From Candidatus Sodalis pierantonius str. SOPE (lineage in GTDB: Bacteria; Pseudomonadota; Gammaproteobacteria; Enterobacterales; Enterobacteriaceae): 64,000 nt of DNA. How positions within the stretch are numbered: position 1 is the stretch's first letter; the number at the start of each line of letters is the position of its first letter. Where the stretch lies: NCBI RefSeq assembly GCF_000517405.1, contig NZ_CP006568.1, positions 3,038,001 through 3,102,000 of the forward strand, in the 5' to 3' direction. This document shows, one piece after another, positions 8,291 through 17,250 of this stretch. The notes under the pieces were generated by a model. That model was not told where the DNA came from and did no database searches. It saw only the letters and a list, made by a program, of their open reading frames with translations. The position numbers and the translations under genes are program-made.

Positions 8291-10135
8291 TTAAACGAAT
8301 ACCAACAGCGCCACCACGACAACCGCACCCAAACTCAACGACGTCGCATACCAGCGCAACTGCCCGTTTTCGCTCACCGTCAGGCCGCGTCCGGCCCAGC
8401 GCGCCAGCAGCGCGGGAAGATTCATCACCGCGTTAAGGGGATCGCGCGCCAGCAGCCGCGCGATGGCCAGGTAGGGTTTGACGAAGACCTTGTCGTAAAG
8501 CCAGTCGAATCCCCAGGCGTGGAACCACCAGACCGAGAAGAAACGTCCCGGCGCGCTGGCGGCCACGGCGTTGACCAAACGGCGCTGGCCGAGCCACAGT
8601 GCCGCCGCCAGGCAAATACCGATGATGGCGACCGCGCCCGAGGTGATTTCCAGCGCCAGTTTACCGTCATGACCGAACTCACCAGCCGGCAGGACTCCCG
8701 CCAGCGGCGGCGTAATCCAGGCGCCGATGAAGGTGGACAACCCCATCAGTACCACCAGCGGCAGATGATGGCTGATGCCGCGGCAGGCGTGAGCCTGGAT
8801 TTGCGCCTTGCCGTGGAACACGATAAAGATCATGCGGAAGGTATACACCGAGGTGAGGAACGCCCCCACCAGGCCGGCCAGCATCAGTACGCTATGGCCA
8901 TTGGCCAGCGCCCCCCAGAGGATTTCATCCTTGGAATAGAAGCCGGCGGTCACCAGCGGCAGCGCCGACAGCGCCGCGGCGCCCACCAAAAAGCAAATAT
9001 ACACCAGCGGAATCGACTTTCTCAGGCCGCCCATCTTGAAGATGTTTTGCTCGTGGTGGCAGGCGAGGATCACCGAACCGGAGGACAAGAACAGCAACGC
9101 TTTGAAAAACGCGTGGGTCATCAGGTGAAAAATGGCCGCGTCCCAGGCCTGAACGCCCAAGGCCAGAAACATATAGCCTATCTGGCTCATGGTGGAATAG
9201 GCCAGCACCCGTTTGATATCGGTCTGCACCAGCGCGGCGAACCCCGCCAGCACCAGCGTAACCGCGCCGACGATCCCCACCAGATGCAACACCTCCGGCG
9301 CCATCAGGAACAGGCCGTGGGTGCGGGCGATAAGATACACGCCGGCGGTCACCATGGTGGCGGCGTGAATCAGCGCCGACACCGGCGTCGGACCGGCCAT
9401 AGCGTCCGCCAGCCAGGTTTGCAGCGGCAGCTGCGCCGATTTCCCCACCGCGCCGCCCAGCAGCATCAGGGTCGCCCAGGTGATGGCCGGGGAGCCCTCC
9501 GCCAGTTTTTGCGGCGCCAGCACCATCAGATCGTGGAAATTCAGCGTTCCGAGCTGGTCATAAAGGATAAACAGCGCGAACGCCAGCAGCACATCCCCCA
9601 CGCGGGTGACGATAAACGCCTTCATTGCCGCGGCGCCGTTTTTCGACTCGCTGTAATAGAAACCGATCAGCAGGTAGCTGCATAGCCCCACCCCTTCCCA
9701 GCCGAGATACATCAGCAGCAGGTTGTCCGCCAGCACCAGCACCAGCATGCTGGCGATAAACAGATTGGTGTAGGCGAAAAAGCGCGAATAGCCCTCTTCC
9801 CCACGCATGTACCACGAGGCATAAAGATGGATGAAGAAGCCGACGCCGGTGACGACCGACAGCATCGTCAGCGACATGCCGTCCAGGCTGAGGGTGATGG
9901 GAATTTGAAAATCGCCCACCGCCATCCAGTGCCACAGCGTTTGGGTAAACACCGCCGCGCCATCGCCGCGCGCGCCGAAGAAATCCAGCGCCACCCAAAC
10001 GGTGGTCAACGCCGACAGCCCGACGCTGCCAACGCCCACCGTCGCCGCCAGGTTTTCAGACCAGCGACCGCGGGAGAACGCCAGCAGCAGGAAACCCGCC
10101 AAGGGGAATAATAGGGTTAAATAGAGTAGGTTCAT
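8291..10135 (-). CDS. nuoL: NADH-quinone oxidoreductase subunit L
   Basis: Largest antiporter-like subunit with the lateral amphipathic helix, 614 residues. Motifs: WEGVGLCSYLLIGFYY, LPLQTWLADAMAGPTPVSALIHAATMVTAGVY (seen in part at 9350-9450), and TDIKRVLAYSTMSQIGYMF. The true start is the ATG at 10135 (MNLLYLTLLFPLAG), four bases overlapping the nuoK stop. A longer open frame upstream only shadows nuoK. About 100 bp separate it from nuoM. Intact. Confidence 0.97.
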   Translation of the reverse strand: MNLLYLTLLFPLAGFLLLAFSRGRWSENLAATVGVGSVGLSALTTVWVALDFFGARGDGAAVFTQTLWHWMAVGDFQIPITLSLDGMSLTMLSVVTGVGFFIHLYASWYMRGEEGYSRFFAYTNLFIASMLVLVLADNLLLMYLGWEGVGLCSYLLIGFYYSESKNGAAAMKAFIVTRVGDVLLAFALFILYDQLGTLNFHDLMVLAPQKLAEGSPAITWATLMLLGGAVGKSAQLPLQTWLADAMAGPTPVSALIHAATMVTAGVYLIARTHGLFLMAPEVLHLVGIVGAVTLVLAGFAALVQTDIKRVLAYSTMSQIGYMFLALGVQAWDAAIFHLMTHAFFKALLFLSSGSVILACHHEQNIFKMGGLRKSIPLVYICFLVGAAALSALPLVTAGFYSKDEILWGALANGHSVLMLAGLVGAFLTSVYTFRMIFIVFHGKAQIQAHACRGISHHLPLVVLMGLSTFIGAWITPPLAGVLPAGEFGHDGKLALEITSGAVAIIGICLAAALWLGQRRLVNAVAASAPGRFFSVWWFHAWGFDWLYDKVFVKPYLAIARLLARDPLNAVMNLPALLARWAGRGLTVSENGQLRWYATSLSLGAVVVVALLVFV

Positions 10136-10434
10136 CCGTGCATCTCGCTGACAGTGTCGATATCCAGGGTCCGGCGGCGACGGTGCAATTGCAGCAGCAA
10201 CGCCAGGCCGATACTGGCCTCGGCGGCGGCCAGGGTAACCGCCAGGATATACATCACCTGCCCGTCCGCCTGGCCCCAATAGCTGCCGGCCACAATGAAC
10301 GCCAGCGCCGAGGCGTTAATCATGATCTCAAGCCCCAAGAGCATAAACAGCAGATTGCGGCGGATCATCATCCCCGTCAGGCCCAGCACAAACAGGATAG
10401 CGGCCAGGATGAGACCGTGTGATAACGGGATCAT
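10132..10434 (-). CDS. nuoK: NADH-quinone oxidoreductase subunit K
   Basis: A 100-residue, three-helix membrane subunit (MrpC-like), the same length as E. coli NuoK. It contains the two conserved membrane glutamates in LLGLEIMINA and AAAEASIGLAL, which are involved in proton transfer. Its start overlaps nuoJ and its stop overlaps nuoL, so translation is probably coupled. Confidence 0.97.
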   Translation of the reverse strand: MIPLSHGLILAAILFVLGLTGMMIRRNLLFMLLGLEIMINASALAFIVAGSYWGQADGQVMYILAVTLAAAEASIGLALLLQLHRRRRTLDIDTVSEMHG

Positions 10435-10994
10435 GTTTGCTCCTCCCCTCTTCTCTTGATGGCGTCGGTCATCTTCGGCCCCTTATAAAGCGCATCGACA
10501 CTGTCGCGCTCGTCGCGGCCCAGATGGAACGCAACCACCAGCCCCGCCAGCAGCAGCATGGAGGCCAGCTCCACTGCCAACACATAAGGACCGAACAGCG
10601 CGATGCCGACGGTTTTAGCCGCAATAAGCTCCCCCGCGATGTCGTGATCGCACGCGCCGGCCAGCGCGCGCACCAGCACCGCCAGCAGTACCAGCGACAG
10701 CAGCGACGGCCCGATCCAGACCCGGGGACGCAACCAGGCGCTTTCTTGTTTATCGCGGCCGACGCTCATGTTGAGCATCATCACCACGAACACGAACAAC
10801 ACCATGATGGCGCCGGCGTAAACGATAATTTCCAACGCGCCGGCGAAGTAGGCCCCCAGCGAAAAGAATACGCAGGCGATGGCCAGTAGCGAAATAATCA
10901 GGTACAGCAGCGCATGTACCGGTTGGGTATGGGTGATGACGCGTAACGTCGCCAGCACCGCCACCAGGCCGGAAAGATAAAACGCCAGTTCCAT
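10431..10994 (-). CDS. nuoJ: NADH-quinone oxidoreductase subunit J
   Basis: A 187-residue membrane subunit with five hydrophobic helices, including the conserved GAYFAGALEIIVYAGAIMVL segment that contains the pi-bulge helix. The N-terminus (MELAFYLSGLVAVLATLRVI) matches the family. The start lies 10 bases from the nuoI stop, and the gene overlaps nuoK. Intact. Confidence 0.97.
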   Translation of the reverse strand: MELAFYLSGLVAVLATLRVITHTQPVHALLYLIISLLAIACVFFSLGAYFAGALEIIVYAGAIMVLFVFVVMMLNMSVGRDKQESAWLRPRVWIGPSLLSLVLLAVLVRALAGACDHDIAGELIAAKTVGIALFGPYVLAVELASMLLLAGLVVAFHLGRDERDSVDALYKGPKMTDAIKRRGEEQT

Positions 10995-11004
10995 GCCAGT
11001 CTCC

Positions 11005-11547
11005 TTAGGGCAGCAAGCCTTTTACATCGATGGGTTTGGCTTCTTTTTCCGCCTCGCCTTTGTCCTTGCCGGCGATCGCCATACCGGCCATGCGGTAGAA
11101 GTTGTATTCCGGATATTTACCCGGCCCCGAAATCAGCAAATCCTCTTTTTCATACACCAGATCCTGGCGCTTGAACTCGCCCATCTCGAAATCCGGGGTG
11201 AGCTGGATGGCGGTGGTAGGACACGCCTCTTCGCACAGGCCGCAGAAAATACAGCGCGAGAAATTGATGCGAAAGAATTCCGAGTACCAACGGCCGTCTT
11301 TGGTCTCCGCTTTCTGCAGCGAGATGCAGCCCACCGGGCAGGCGACCGCGCACAGGTTACAGGCCACGCAGCGCTCATCGCCGTCAGGGTCGCGCGTCAG
11401 CACGATACGGCCGCGGAAACGGGGCGGCGGATTAACCGGCACGTCCGGGTACATGCGGGTTTCGCGCTTGTTGAACGCCTGCATGCCTATCATCCAGATG
11501 CTGCGCAGCGTGGTCCCGCAGCCAATCGCTAACTCTTTTAACGTCAT
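11005..11547 (-). CDS. nuoI: NADH-quinone oxidoreductase subunit I
   Basis: A 180-residue peripheral subunit carrying clusters N6a and N6b. Two CxxCxxCxxxCP ferredoxin motifs are complete: CVACNLCAVACP and CIFCGLCEEACP. It passes electrons from NuoG toward NuoB. It matches E. coli NuoI in length and end (DVKGLLP). Intact. Confidence 0.98.
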   Translation of the reverse strand: MTLKELAIGCGTTLRSIWMIGMQAFNKRETRMYPDVPVNPPPRFRGRIVLTRDPDGDERCVACNLCAVACPVGCISLQKAETKDGRWYSEFFRINFSRCIFCGLCEEACPTTAIQLTPDFEMGEFKRQDLVYEKEDLLISGPGKYPEYNFYRMAGMAIAGKDKGEAEKEAKPIDVKGLLP

Positions 11548-11561
11548 GATTCATCCACCCC

Positions 11562-12539
11562 TTAATGCGCGTTGTACAAGATGACCGCTGCGGTCGCCAA
11601 CAGGTTGAGCAGCGTCAGCGGCAGGCAGATTTTCCAGCCCAGCGCCATCACCTGGTCGTAGCGCGGACGGGGCAGCGCCGCGCGGATCAGGATGAACATC
11701 ATCATAAAGAAAGCGGTTTTTATGGCAAACCAGATAAACGGCGGCAACCACGGCCCCTGCCAGCCGCCGAAGAACAGCGTCACCATCAGCGCCGAAATGG
11801 TCACGATGCCGACGTATTCGCCGACGAAAAACAGGCCGAACTTCATCCCCGAATATTCAATATGGTAACCGTCGGCCAGCTCCTGCTCGGCTTCCGGCTG
11901 ATCGAAGGGGTGGCGGTGACATACCGCGACGCCCGCCAGAGCAAAGGTGACAAAGCCGAAGAATTGCGGCACCACGTTCCACAGGTGCGCCTGCGACTCG
12001 ACGATCGCGCCGAGATTAAACGAGCCAGCCTGCGCCACCACCCCCATCAACGATAAACCGAGGAACACTTCATAACTCAGCGTCTGCGCCGAGGCGCGCA
12101 TGGCGCCCAACAGGGAGTATTTATTATTGCTCGACCAGCCGGCAAACAGCACCGCGTAAACCGCCAGCCCGGCCATCATCAAAAAGAACAGGACGCCGAT
12201 ATTGAAATCGGCCACCACCCAGGTCGGGCTCACCGGCACAATGGCAAAGGTAATCAGCAATGAGGTAAAGGCGATAACCGGCGCCAGGGTGAAAATGCCC
12301 CGATCGGCGAACGGCGGGATCCAGTCCTCTTTAAACATCATCTTCAACACGTCGGCCAGCAGTTGCAGCGATCCGCCCCAGCCTACGCGGTTGGGCCCGT
12401 AGCGGTTTTGGAACAGCCCCAGCAGGCGCCGTTCGGCAAAGCTCATATAGGCGCCGCAGGTGACCACCACCAACAGGATAACCACCGCCTTCACCACCGT
12501 CAGGAGGATATCGATGACCTCCGGTGTCAACCAACTCAT
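11562..12539 (-). CDS. nuoH: NADH-quinone oxidoreductase subunit H
   Basis: A 325-residue membrane subunit with eight or so helices that forms the quinone chamber with NuoB and NuoCD. Conserved loops are present: FQNRYGPNRVGWGG, FAGWSSNNKYSLLGAMRASA, and the acidic CHRHPFDQPEAEQELADGYH loop. The start overlaps the nuoG stop by four bases. Intact. Confidence 0.97.
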   Translation of the reverse strand: MSWLTPEVIDILLTVVKAVVILLVVVTCGAYMSFAERRLLGLFQNRYGPNRVGWGGSLQLLADVLKMMFKEDWIPPFADRGIFTLAPVIAFTSLLITFAIVPVSPTWVVADFNIGVLFFLMMAGLAVYAVLFAGWSSNNKYSLLGAMRASAQTLSYEVFLGLSLMGVVAQAGSFNLGAIVESQAHLWNVVPQFFGFVTFALAGVAVCHRHPFDQPEAEQELADGYHIEYSGMKFGLFFVGEYVGIVTISALMVTLFFGGWQGPWLPPFIWFAIKTAFFMMMFILIRAALPRPRYDQVMALGWKICLPLTLLNLLATAAVILYNAH

Positions 12540-15265
12540 AGCGCGGCCTCCCGCAAATTAACAACGCTCTGTCCCGTAAGCATCGGCGGAATGCCCGGCA
12601 AACCCAGCGGCAGCCCCACCTGTCCCGGGCTCAGGCTATCGCTGAACCGCACCGGCAGACGCAGCTCCAGACCCGCGCAGGTGAAGGCGAGCAGCGTACC
12701 GCTGTTGACGCCCAGCCGGGCGGCGTCCGCCTGGCTCACCGCCACATAGGGCGCCGGCATCCGCTCCTGGATGACCGGAGAGCGCTGCGAGGTCTCCTCG
12801 CTGCCGAACAGGTGCCAATAGGGCGCGATGCGCCAGCTGCCGTCCTCGGGCTGCACGAAGGCGGGTGGAATCGCGCTGAAATAATCCAGCCGGCCCTCAC
12901 CCGCTTCCAGAAGCCGCACCCCGGGGTCGCCGTGGCGTAAATGGCCGCCCACCTCATCCTGGAACTTATTCCAGGCCTGGGGGGAGTTCCAGCCCGGCGC
13001 CCAAGCGAACGCCACCTGTTGGCGCGGCGCCTGGGGCGCATTGTTGCCCTCCATGGAGAAGGCGAACATGGTGTCCTGGTCCTGCGGCACGCGCGGTTCA
13101 TGCACATTGATGTTGGCGCGCATCGCGGTGCGTCCGCTGTAGCGGTGCGGCTCGCGCGCCAGTTTCTGGCCGTGAATACGAAAACCGGCGTCCGGCGCGG
13201 CGTGCTTGATCCCCGCCAGTTGCGGCAGCGCCGCGGCCGCGGCATCGATAATATGGTCAAGCTGGGTCCAATCCACCTGGCGGTTCAAATAGGTGGAGTG
13301 CAGCGAATGCAGCCAGCGCCAGCTTTCCAGCATGACGACCTGATCATCGTAGTAGGCTGGATCATAGACCTGGAAGAAGCGCTGCGCGCGGCCCTCCTGG
13401 TTAATGAGGGTGCCGTCGCTTTCGGCGAAGCTCGCCGCCGACAGGATAAGATTGGCCTTCTCCTGTAGGGCGGTGCGCTGGTGGTCGAGCACGATAAGGT
13501 TATTGACGTTGGCCAGCGCGGCATCAATGCGCGCGGCCGGCGCATGGCGGTAAAGGTCGTTTTCCAGCACAATCACGCTATCCGCAGCCCCCTGCTCCAG
13601 CTCGTCCAGCGCATCGTCCAGGCTGCCGCCCCCCATCATCGCCAGCCCCATGCTGTTGGCGCCGGCGGCGATAAAGCTAATCCCCACATCGCTCCCCCGC
13701 CCCTTCAGGGCGCGGGCGACGTTGGCGGCGGCGGCGATCACCGCCTCGCTGCCGGCATTGCTGCCGGAGATGATAAGCGGCTTGCGGGCGCCGGCCAGCG
13801 CCTGCACCACCACGTCAATCTTACCCTTGAGCGACTCATCAAGACCGGTTACCGCCGGCGCCGTCTCGTCCAGCGCATGAGCGATGGCGAAACCCAGCCG
13901 CGCCTGATCATCCACCGGCGCGCAGTAGCTCCAGGCGGCGATATCATCCAGGCGCGTACGGTCGACGTTGGTGACGAACAGCGGGTGTTTGACGTGCTGG
14001 CCGATGTTCATGATGGCGGCTATCTGCCAATCGGCCACTTTCTGCGCCACGGCCATTTCGCGCGCCTTGCCCTTCACGGCCTGACGCACCGCCAGCGCAA
14101 TACGCGCGCCGGTCTGGGTCAAATCCTCCCCCAGCACCAGCACGGCATCGTAACTTTCCATTTCGCGCAGCGAGGACGTGCGGATACCGCCGTTGCGCAG
14201 GACATTGAGCATCAGCGCCAGCCGGTCCTGTTCGCCGCCGGCAATCCCGGTGTAGAAATTCTCGGCGCCCACCAGTTCACGCAGGGCGAAATTGCTCTCG
14301 ACGCTGGCGCGCGGTGAGCCAATGCCGATCATTTTGCGCGCATGGCGCAGCGCATCCGCGGCGCCATGCATCGCCTGATCGGCGTTCAGCGCGATCCAAT
14401 CGTCGCCGCGGCGCTGTAGCGGCTGGCGCGGGCGATCTTTCAGATTGACGTAGCCGTAGCCGAAGCGGCCGCGGTCGCACAAGAAGTAATGGTTGACGCT
14501 GCCGTTGTAGCGGTTTTCTATGCGGCGCAGTTCGCCATAGCGTTCGCCGGGGCTGGTGTTGCAGCCGATGCTGCACTGCTGACAGACGCTGGGGGCGAAC
14601 TGCATATCCCATTTACGGTTATAGCGCTCGGAGTGGGTTTTATCGGTGAACACGCCGGTCGGGCAGATTTCTACCAAATTGCCGGAAAACTCGCTCTCCA
14701 GCACCCCGTCCTCAGGACGGCCGAAATAGACGTTATCATGGGCGCCATACACCCCGAGATCGCCGCCGTCGGCGTAATCTTTGTAGTAGCGGACGCAGCG
14801 GTAGCAGGCGATGCAGCGGTTCATTTCATGGGAAATAAACGGCCCGAGATATTGATTGCGGTGGGTACGCTTGGTAAAGCGGTAGCGGCGGAAATTCTGG
14901 CCGGTCATGACCGTCATATCCTGTAGGTGGCAGTTGCCGCCCTCTTCGCACACCGGGCAATCGTGCGGGTGGTTGGTCATCAGCCACTCCACCACGCTTT
15001 GACGGAACTGTTTTGCTTCATCGTCGGCGATAGAGATGAAGGTCCCGTCGGCGGCAAGCGTCATACAGGACATCACCAGCCGGCCGCGGGTATCCTCGGC
15101 GTTTTGGTATTGCTTGACCGCGCACTGGCGGCAAGCGCCGACGCTGCCGAGCGCCGGATGCCAGCAAAAGTAAGGAATATCGAGGCCGAGGGACAGACAG
15201 GCTTCCAGCAGGTTGTCAGACCCGTTAACCTCGTACTCTTTGCCGTCTACATGAATGGTAGCCAT
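12536..15265 (-). CDS. nuoG: NADH-quinone oxidoreductase subunit G
   Basis: The largest peripheral subunit, 909 residues. It has an N-terminal [2Fe-2S] domain (CWHPALGSVGACRQC with a later Cys), HPHDCPVCEEGGNC, CIACYRCVRYYKD, CPTGVF and CQQCSIGCN cluster ligands, followed by a molybdopterin-like domain without cofactor. I chose ATG 15265 (MATIHVDGKEYEV) by homology; an in-frame ATG three codons upstream (15274) is possible. A gap of about 105 bp lies between its start and the nuoF stop. Intact. Confidence 0.96.
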   Translation of the reverse strand: MATIHVDGKEYEVNGSDNLLEACLSLGLDIPYFCWHPALGSVGACRQCAVKQYQNAEDTRGRLVMSCMTLAADGTFISIADDEAKQFRQSVVEWLMTNHPHDCPVCEEGGNCHLQDMTVMTGQNFRRYRFTKRTHRNQYLGPFISHEMNRCIACYRCVRYYKDYADGGDLGVYGAHDNVYFGRPEDGVLESEFSGNLVEICPTGVFTDKTHSERYNRKWDMQFAPSVCQQCSIGCNTSPGERYGELRRIENRYNGSVNHYFLCDRGRFGYGYVNLKDRPRQPLQRRGDDWIALNADQAMHGAADALRHARKMIGIGSPRASVESNFALRELVGAENFYTGIAGGEQDRLALMLNVLRNGGIRTSSLREMESYDAVLVLGEDLTQTGARIALAVRQAVKGKAREMAVAQKVADWQIAAIMNIGQHVKHPLFVTNVDRTRLDDIAAWSYCAPVDDQARLGFAIAHALDETAPAVTGLDESLKGKIDVVVQALAGARKPLIISGSNAGSEAVIAAAANVARALKGRGSDVGISFIAAGANSMGLAMMGGGSLDDALDELEQGAADSVIVLENDLYRHAPAARIDAALANVNNLIVLDHQRTALQEKANLILSAASFAESDGTLINQEGRAQRFFQVYDPAYYDDQVVMLESWRWLHSLHSTYLNRQVDWTQLDHIIDAAAAALPQLAGIKHAAPDAGFRIHGQKLAREPHRYSGRTAMRANINVHEPRVPQDQDTMFAFSMEGNNAPQAPRQQVAFAWAPGWNSPQAWNKFQDEVGGHLRHGDPGVRLLEAGEGRLDYFSAIPPAFVQPEDGSWRIAPYWHLFGSEETSQRSPVIQERMPAPYVAVSQADAARLGVNSGTLLAFTCAGLELRLPVRFSDSLSPGQVGLPLGLPGIPPMLTGQSVVNLREAAL

Positions 15266-15371
15266 AGTCAGCATGCTCAGGTGAGGCCCGCCAAAGACGG
15301 GCGTTAATCAAAAATGCGTTCAGGGTGCAAAGCGCGTGCGCCCGCCTGACCCGCTTGTGCCGCATGGACAA

Positions 15372-16721
15372 TTACCAGCGCGCTTTTAATAGGTTGGGCT
15401 GCACGCCGGCAATGGCGCGGGTATTGCCCAGTAAGTCGACGCTGATGCCCGCCTCAAACTCGGAGCGGAAATACTTAATCGCGCTTTGCAGCGGCTCCAC
15501 CGCCCCCGGCGCATGCGCGCAGAAGGTTTTACCGGGGCCAAGGAAGCGGCACAGCTGCTCCAGGGTCTCAATATCCCCCGGCTGGCCCTGACCGCTTTCC
15601 AGCGCGCGCAGCAGTTTGACGCTCCACGGCAGGCCGTCGCGACATGGCGTACACCAGCCGCAGGATTCCCGGGCAAAAAACTCTTCCAGATTGCGCGTTA
15701 ACGACACCATGTTGATTTCGTTGTCTACCGCCATCGCCAGCGCGGTACCGAGCCGGCTGCCCGCTTTGCCGATATTCTCGAAGTCCATCGGCAGATCCAG
15801 ATGATCCTGGGTCAGGAAATCGGTGCCGCCGCCGCCGGGCTGCCAGGCTTTCAGGGTCAGGCCATCGCGCATACCGCCGGCGTAATCCTCGAGGATCTCG
15901 CGCGCGGTAATACCGAACGGCAGCTCCCAGAGGCCGGGGTTCTTCACCCGGCCGGAGAAGCCCATCAGCTTGGTGCCAGCGTCGTTGCTCTTGCCGGCGG
16001 TGATGCCCTGATACCAGTCCACCCCATGCTCAAGGATAGCCGGCACGTTGCATAAGGTTTCGACGTTATTGACGCAGGTGGGTTTACCCCAGGCGCCGGC
16101 GCTGGCGGGAAACGGTGGTTTTGAGCGCGGATTGGCGCGGCGGCCTTCCAGCGAATTAATTAGCGCCGTCTCTTCGCCGCAGATGTAGCGGCCGGCGCCG
16201 GTGTGGACGATAAGCTCAAAGTCAAAACCACTGCCCAGAATATTTTTGCCCAACCAGCCGGCCTCGGTGGCCTCGGCTATCGCGCGGCGCAGATTCGCCG
16301 CCGCCTCGATATATTCGCCGCGCAGGAAGACATAGCCGCGATAGGCTTTCAGCGAGAAGGCGGCGATCAGCATCCCCTCCACCAGCAAATGGGGCAATTG
16401 CTCCATCAGCAGACGGTCTTTATAGGTTCCAGGCTCCATTTCATCGGCATTGCACAGCAAATAGCGAATGTTCATGGCGGGATCTTTCGGCATCAGGCTC
16501 CACTTCAGGCCGGTAGAAAAGCCGGCGCCGCCGCGTCCTTTCAGGCCGGCGTCTTTCACCAGCGTGACAATATCGTCCTGCGCCATGCCGCTTAACGCCT
16601 TACGCGCGCCGACATAGCCGTTTTTGCTCTGATATTCGTCCAGCCACACGGGCTGATGGTCATCACGCAACCGCCAGGTCAGCGGGTGCGTTTCCGCCAA
16701 GCGGACAATGGTTTTGGTCAT
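15372..16721 (-). CDS. nuoF: NADH-quinone oxidoreductase subunit F
   Basis: A 449-residue NADH- and FMN-binding subunit with cluster N3. Landmarks: GLKGRGGAGFSTG (FMN/NADH glycine motif), CNADEMEPGTYKDR, and ESCGWCTPCRDG with a distal Cys in the C-terminal helical domain. Its start overlaps nuoE by four bases. Intact. Confidence 0.97.
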   Translation of the reverse strand: MTKTIVRLAETHPLTWRLRDDHQPVWLDEYQSKNGYVGARKALSGMAQDDIVTLVKDAGLKGRGGAGFSTGLKWSLMPKDPAMNIRYLLCNADEMEPGTYKDRLLMEQLPHLLVEGMLIAAFSLKAYRGYVFLRGEYIEAAANLRRAIAEATEAGWLGKNILGSGFDFELIVHTGAGRYICGEETALINSLEGRRANPRSKPPFPASAGAWGKPTCVNNVETLCNVPAILEHGVDWYQGITAGKSNDAGTKLMGFSGRVKNPGLWELPFGITAREILEDYAGGMRDGLTLKAWQPGGGGTDFLTQDHLDLPMDFENIGKAGSRLGTALAMAVDNEINMVSLTRNLEEFFARESCGWCTPCRDGLPWSVKLLRALESGQGQPGDIETLEQLCRFLGPGKTFCAHAPGAVEPLQSAIKYFRSEFEAGISVDLLGNTRAIAGVQPNLLKARW

Positions 16722-17248
16722 CGATATTGCTCCAGCAGCGGACCAATGCCTTCCGGCGTCAGATGCACGTAGGTATCGTCATCCACCATCATGGTCGGCC
16801 CCTTGTCACAATTGCCCAAACAACAGGTGGGCAGCAGGGTGAACCGGCCATCGGGCGTTGTCTGGCCCGGCTTGATATTCAGCGACTGCTCAAGGGCGGC
16901 CTGAATCCCCTGATAACCGGTAATATGGCAGACCACGCTGTCGCAATAGCGGATAACGTGGCGGCCTACCGGCTGGCGGAAAATCTGGCTGTAGAACGTG
17001 GCCACCCCTTCGACATCACTGCCGGGAATGCCCAGCACCTGGGCGATGGCCGCGATAGCCCCGTCCGGCACCCAATCGCGGTTCTTCTGCACGATTTTCA
17101 GCGCTTCGATCGAGGCGGCGCGCGCATCCTCGTAATGGTGCTTCTCATGCTCGATGGCTTCGCGCTCCTCGCGACTCAGCTCGAACGTTTCGATGGCAGC
17201 GTCCAGCCCCGCCGCCGCATGCTTGGGGGTATCTTGCTGTTGCTGCAT
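16718..17248 (-). CDS. nuoE: NADH-quinone oxidoreductase subunit E
   Basis: A 176-residue thioredoxin-fold subunit with [2Fe-2S] cluster N1a. Its ligands sit in YCDSVVCHITG and TCCLGNCDKGP. It is about ten residues longer at the N-terminus than E. coli NuoE (a Gln-rich MQQQQDTPKH start). It lies two bases from the nuoCD stop. Intact. Confidence 0.97.
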   Translation of the reverse strand: MQQQQDTPKHAAAGLDAAIETFELSREEREAIEHEKHHYEDARAASIEALKIVQKNRDWVPDGAIAAIAQVLGIPGSDVEGVATFYSQIFRQPVGRHVIRYCDSVVCHITGYQGIQAALEQSLNIKPGQTTPDGRFTLLPTCCLGNCDKGPTMMVDDDTYVHLTPEGIGPLLEQYR

Positions 17249-17250
17249 AA

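Noticed and set aside
5855..9685. Long plus-strand open frames (250-390 codons) opposite nuoN, nuoM and nuoL
   Set aside because: His/Gln-rich shadows of hydrophobic membrane genes; they follow codon-position bias of the true genes.
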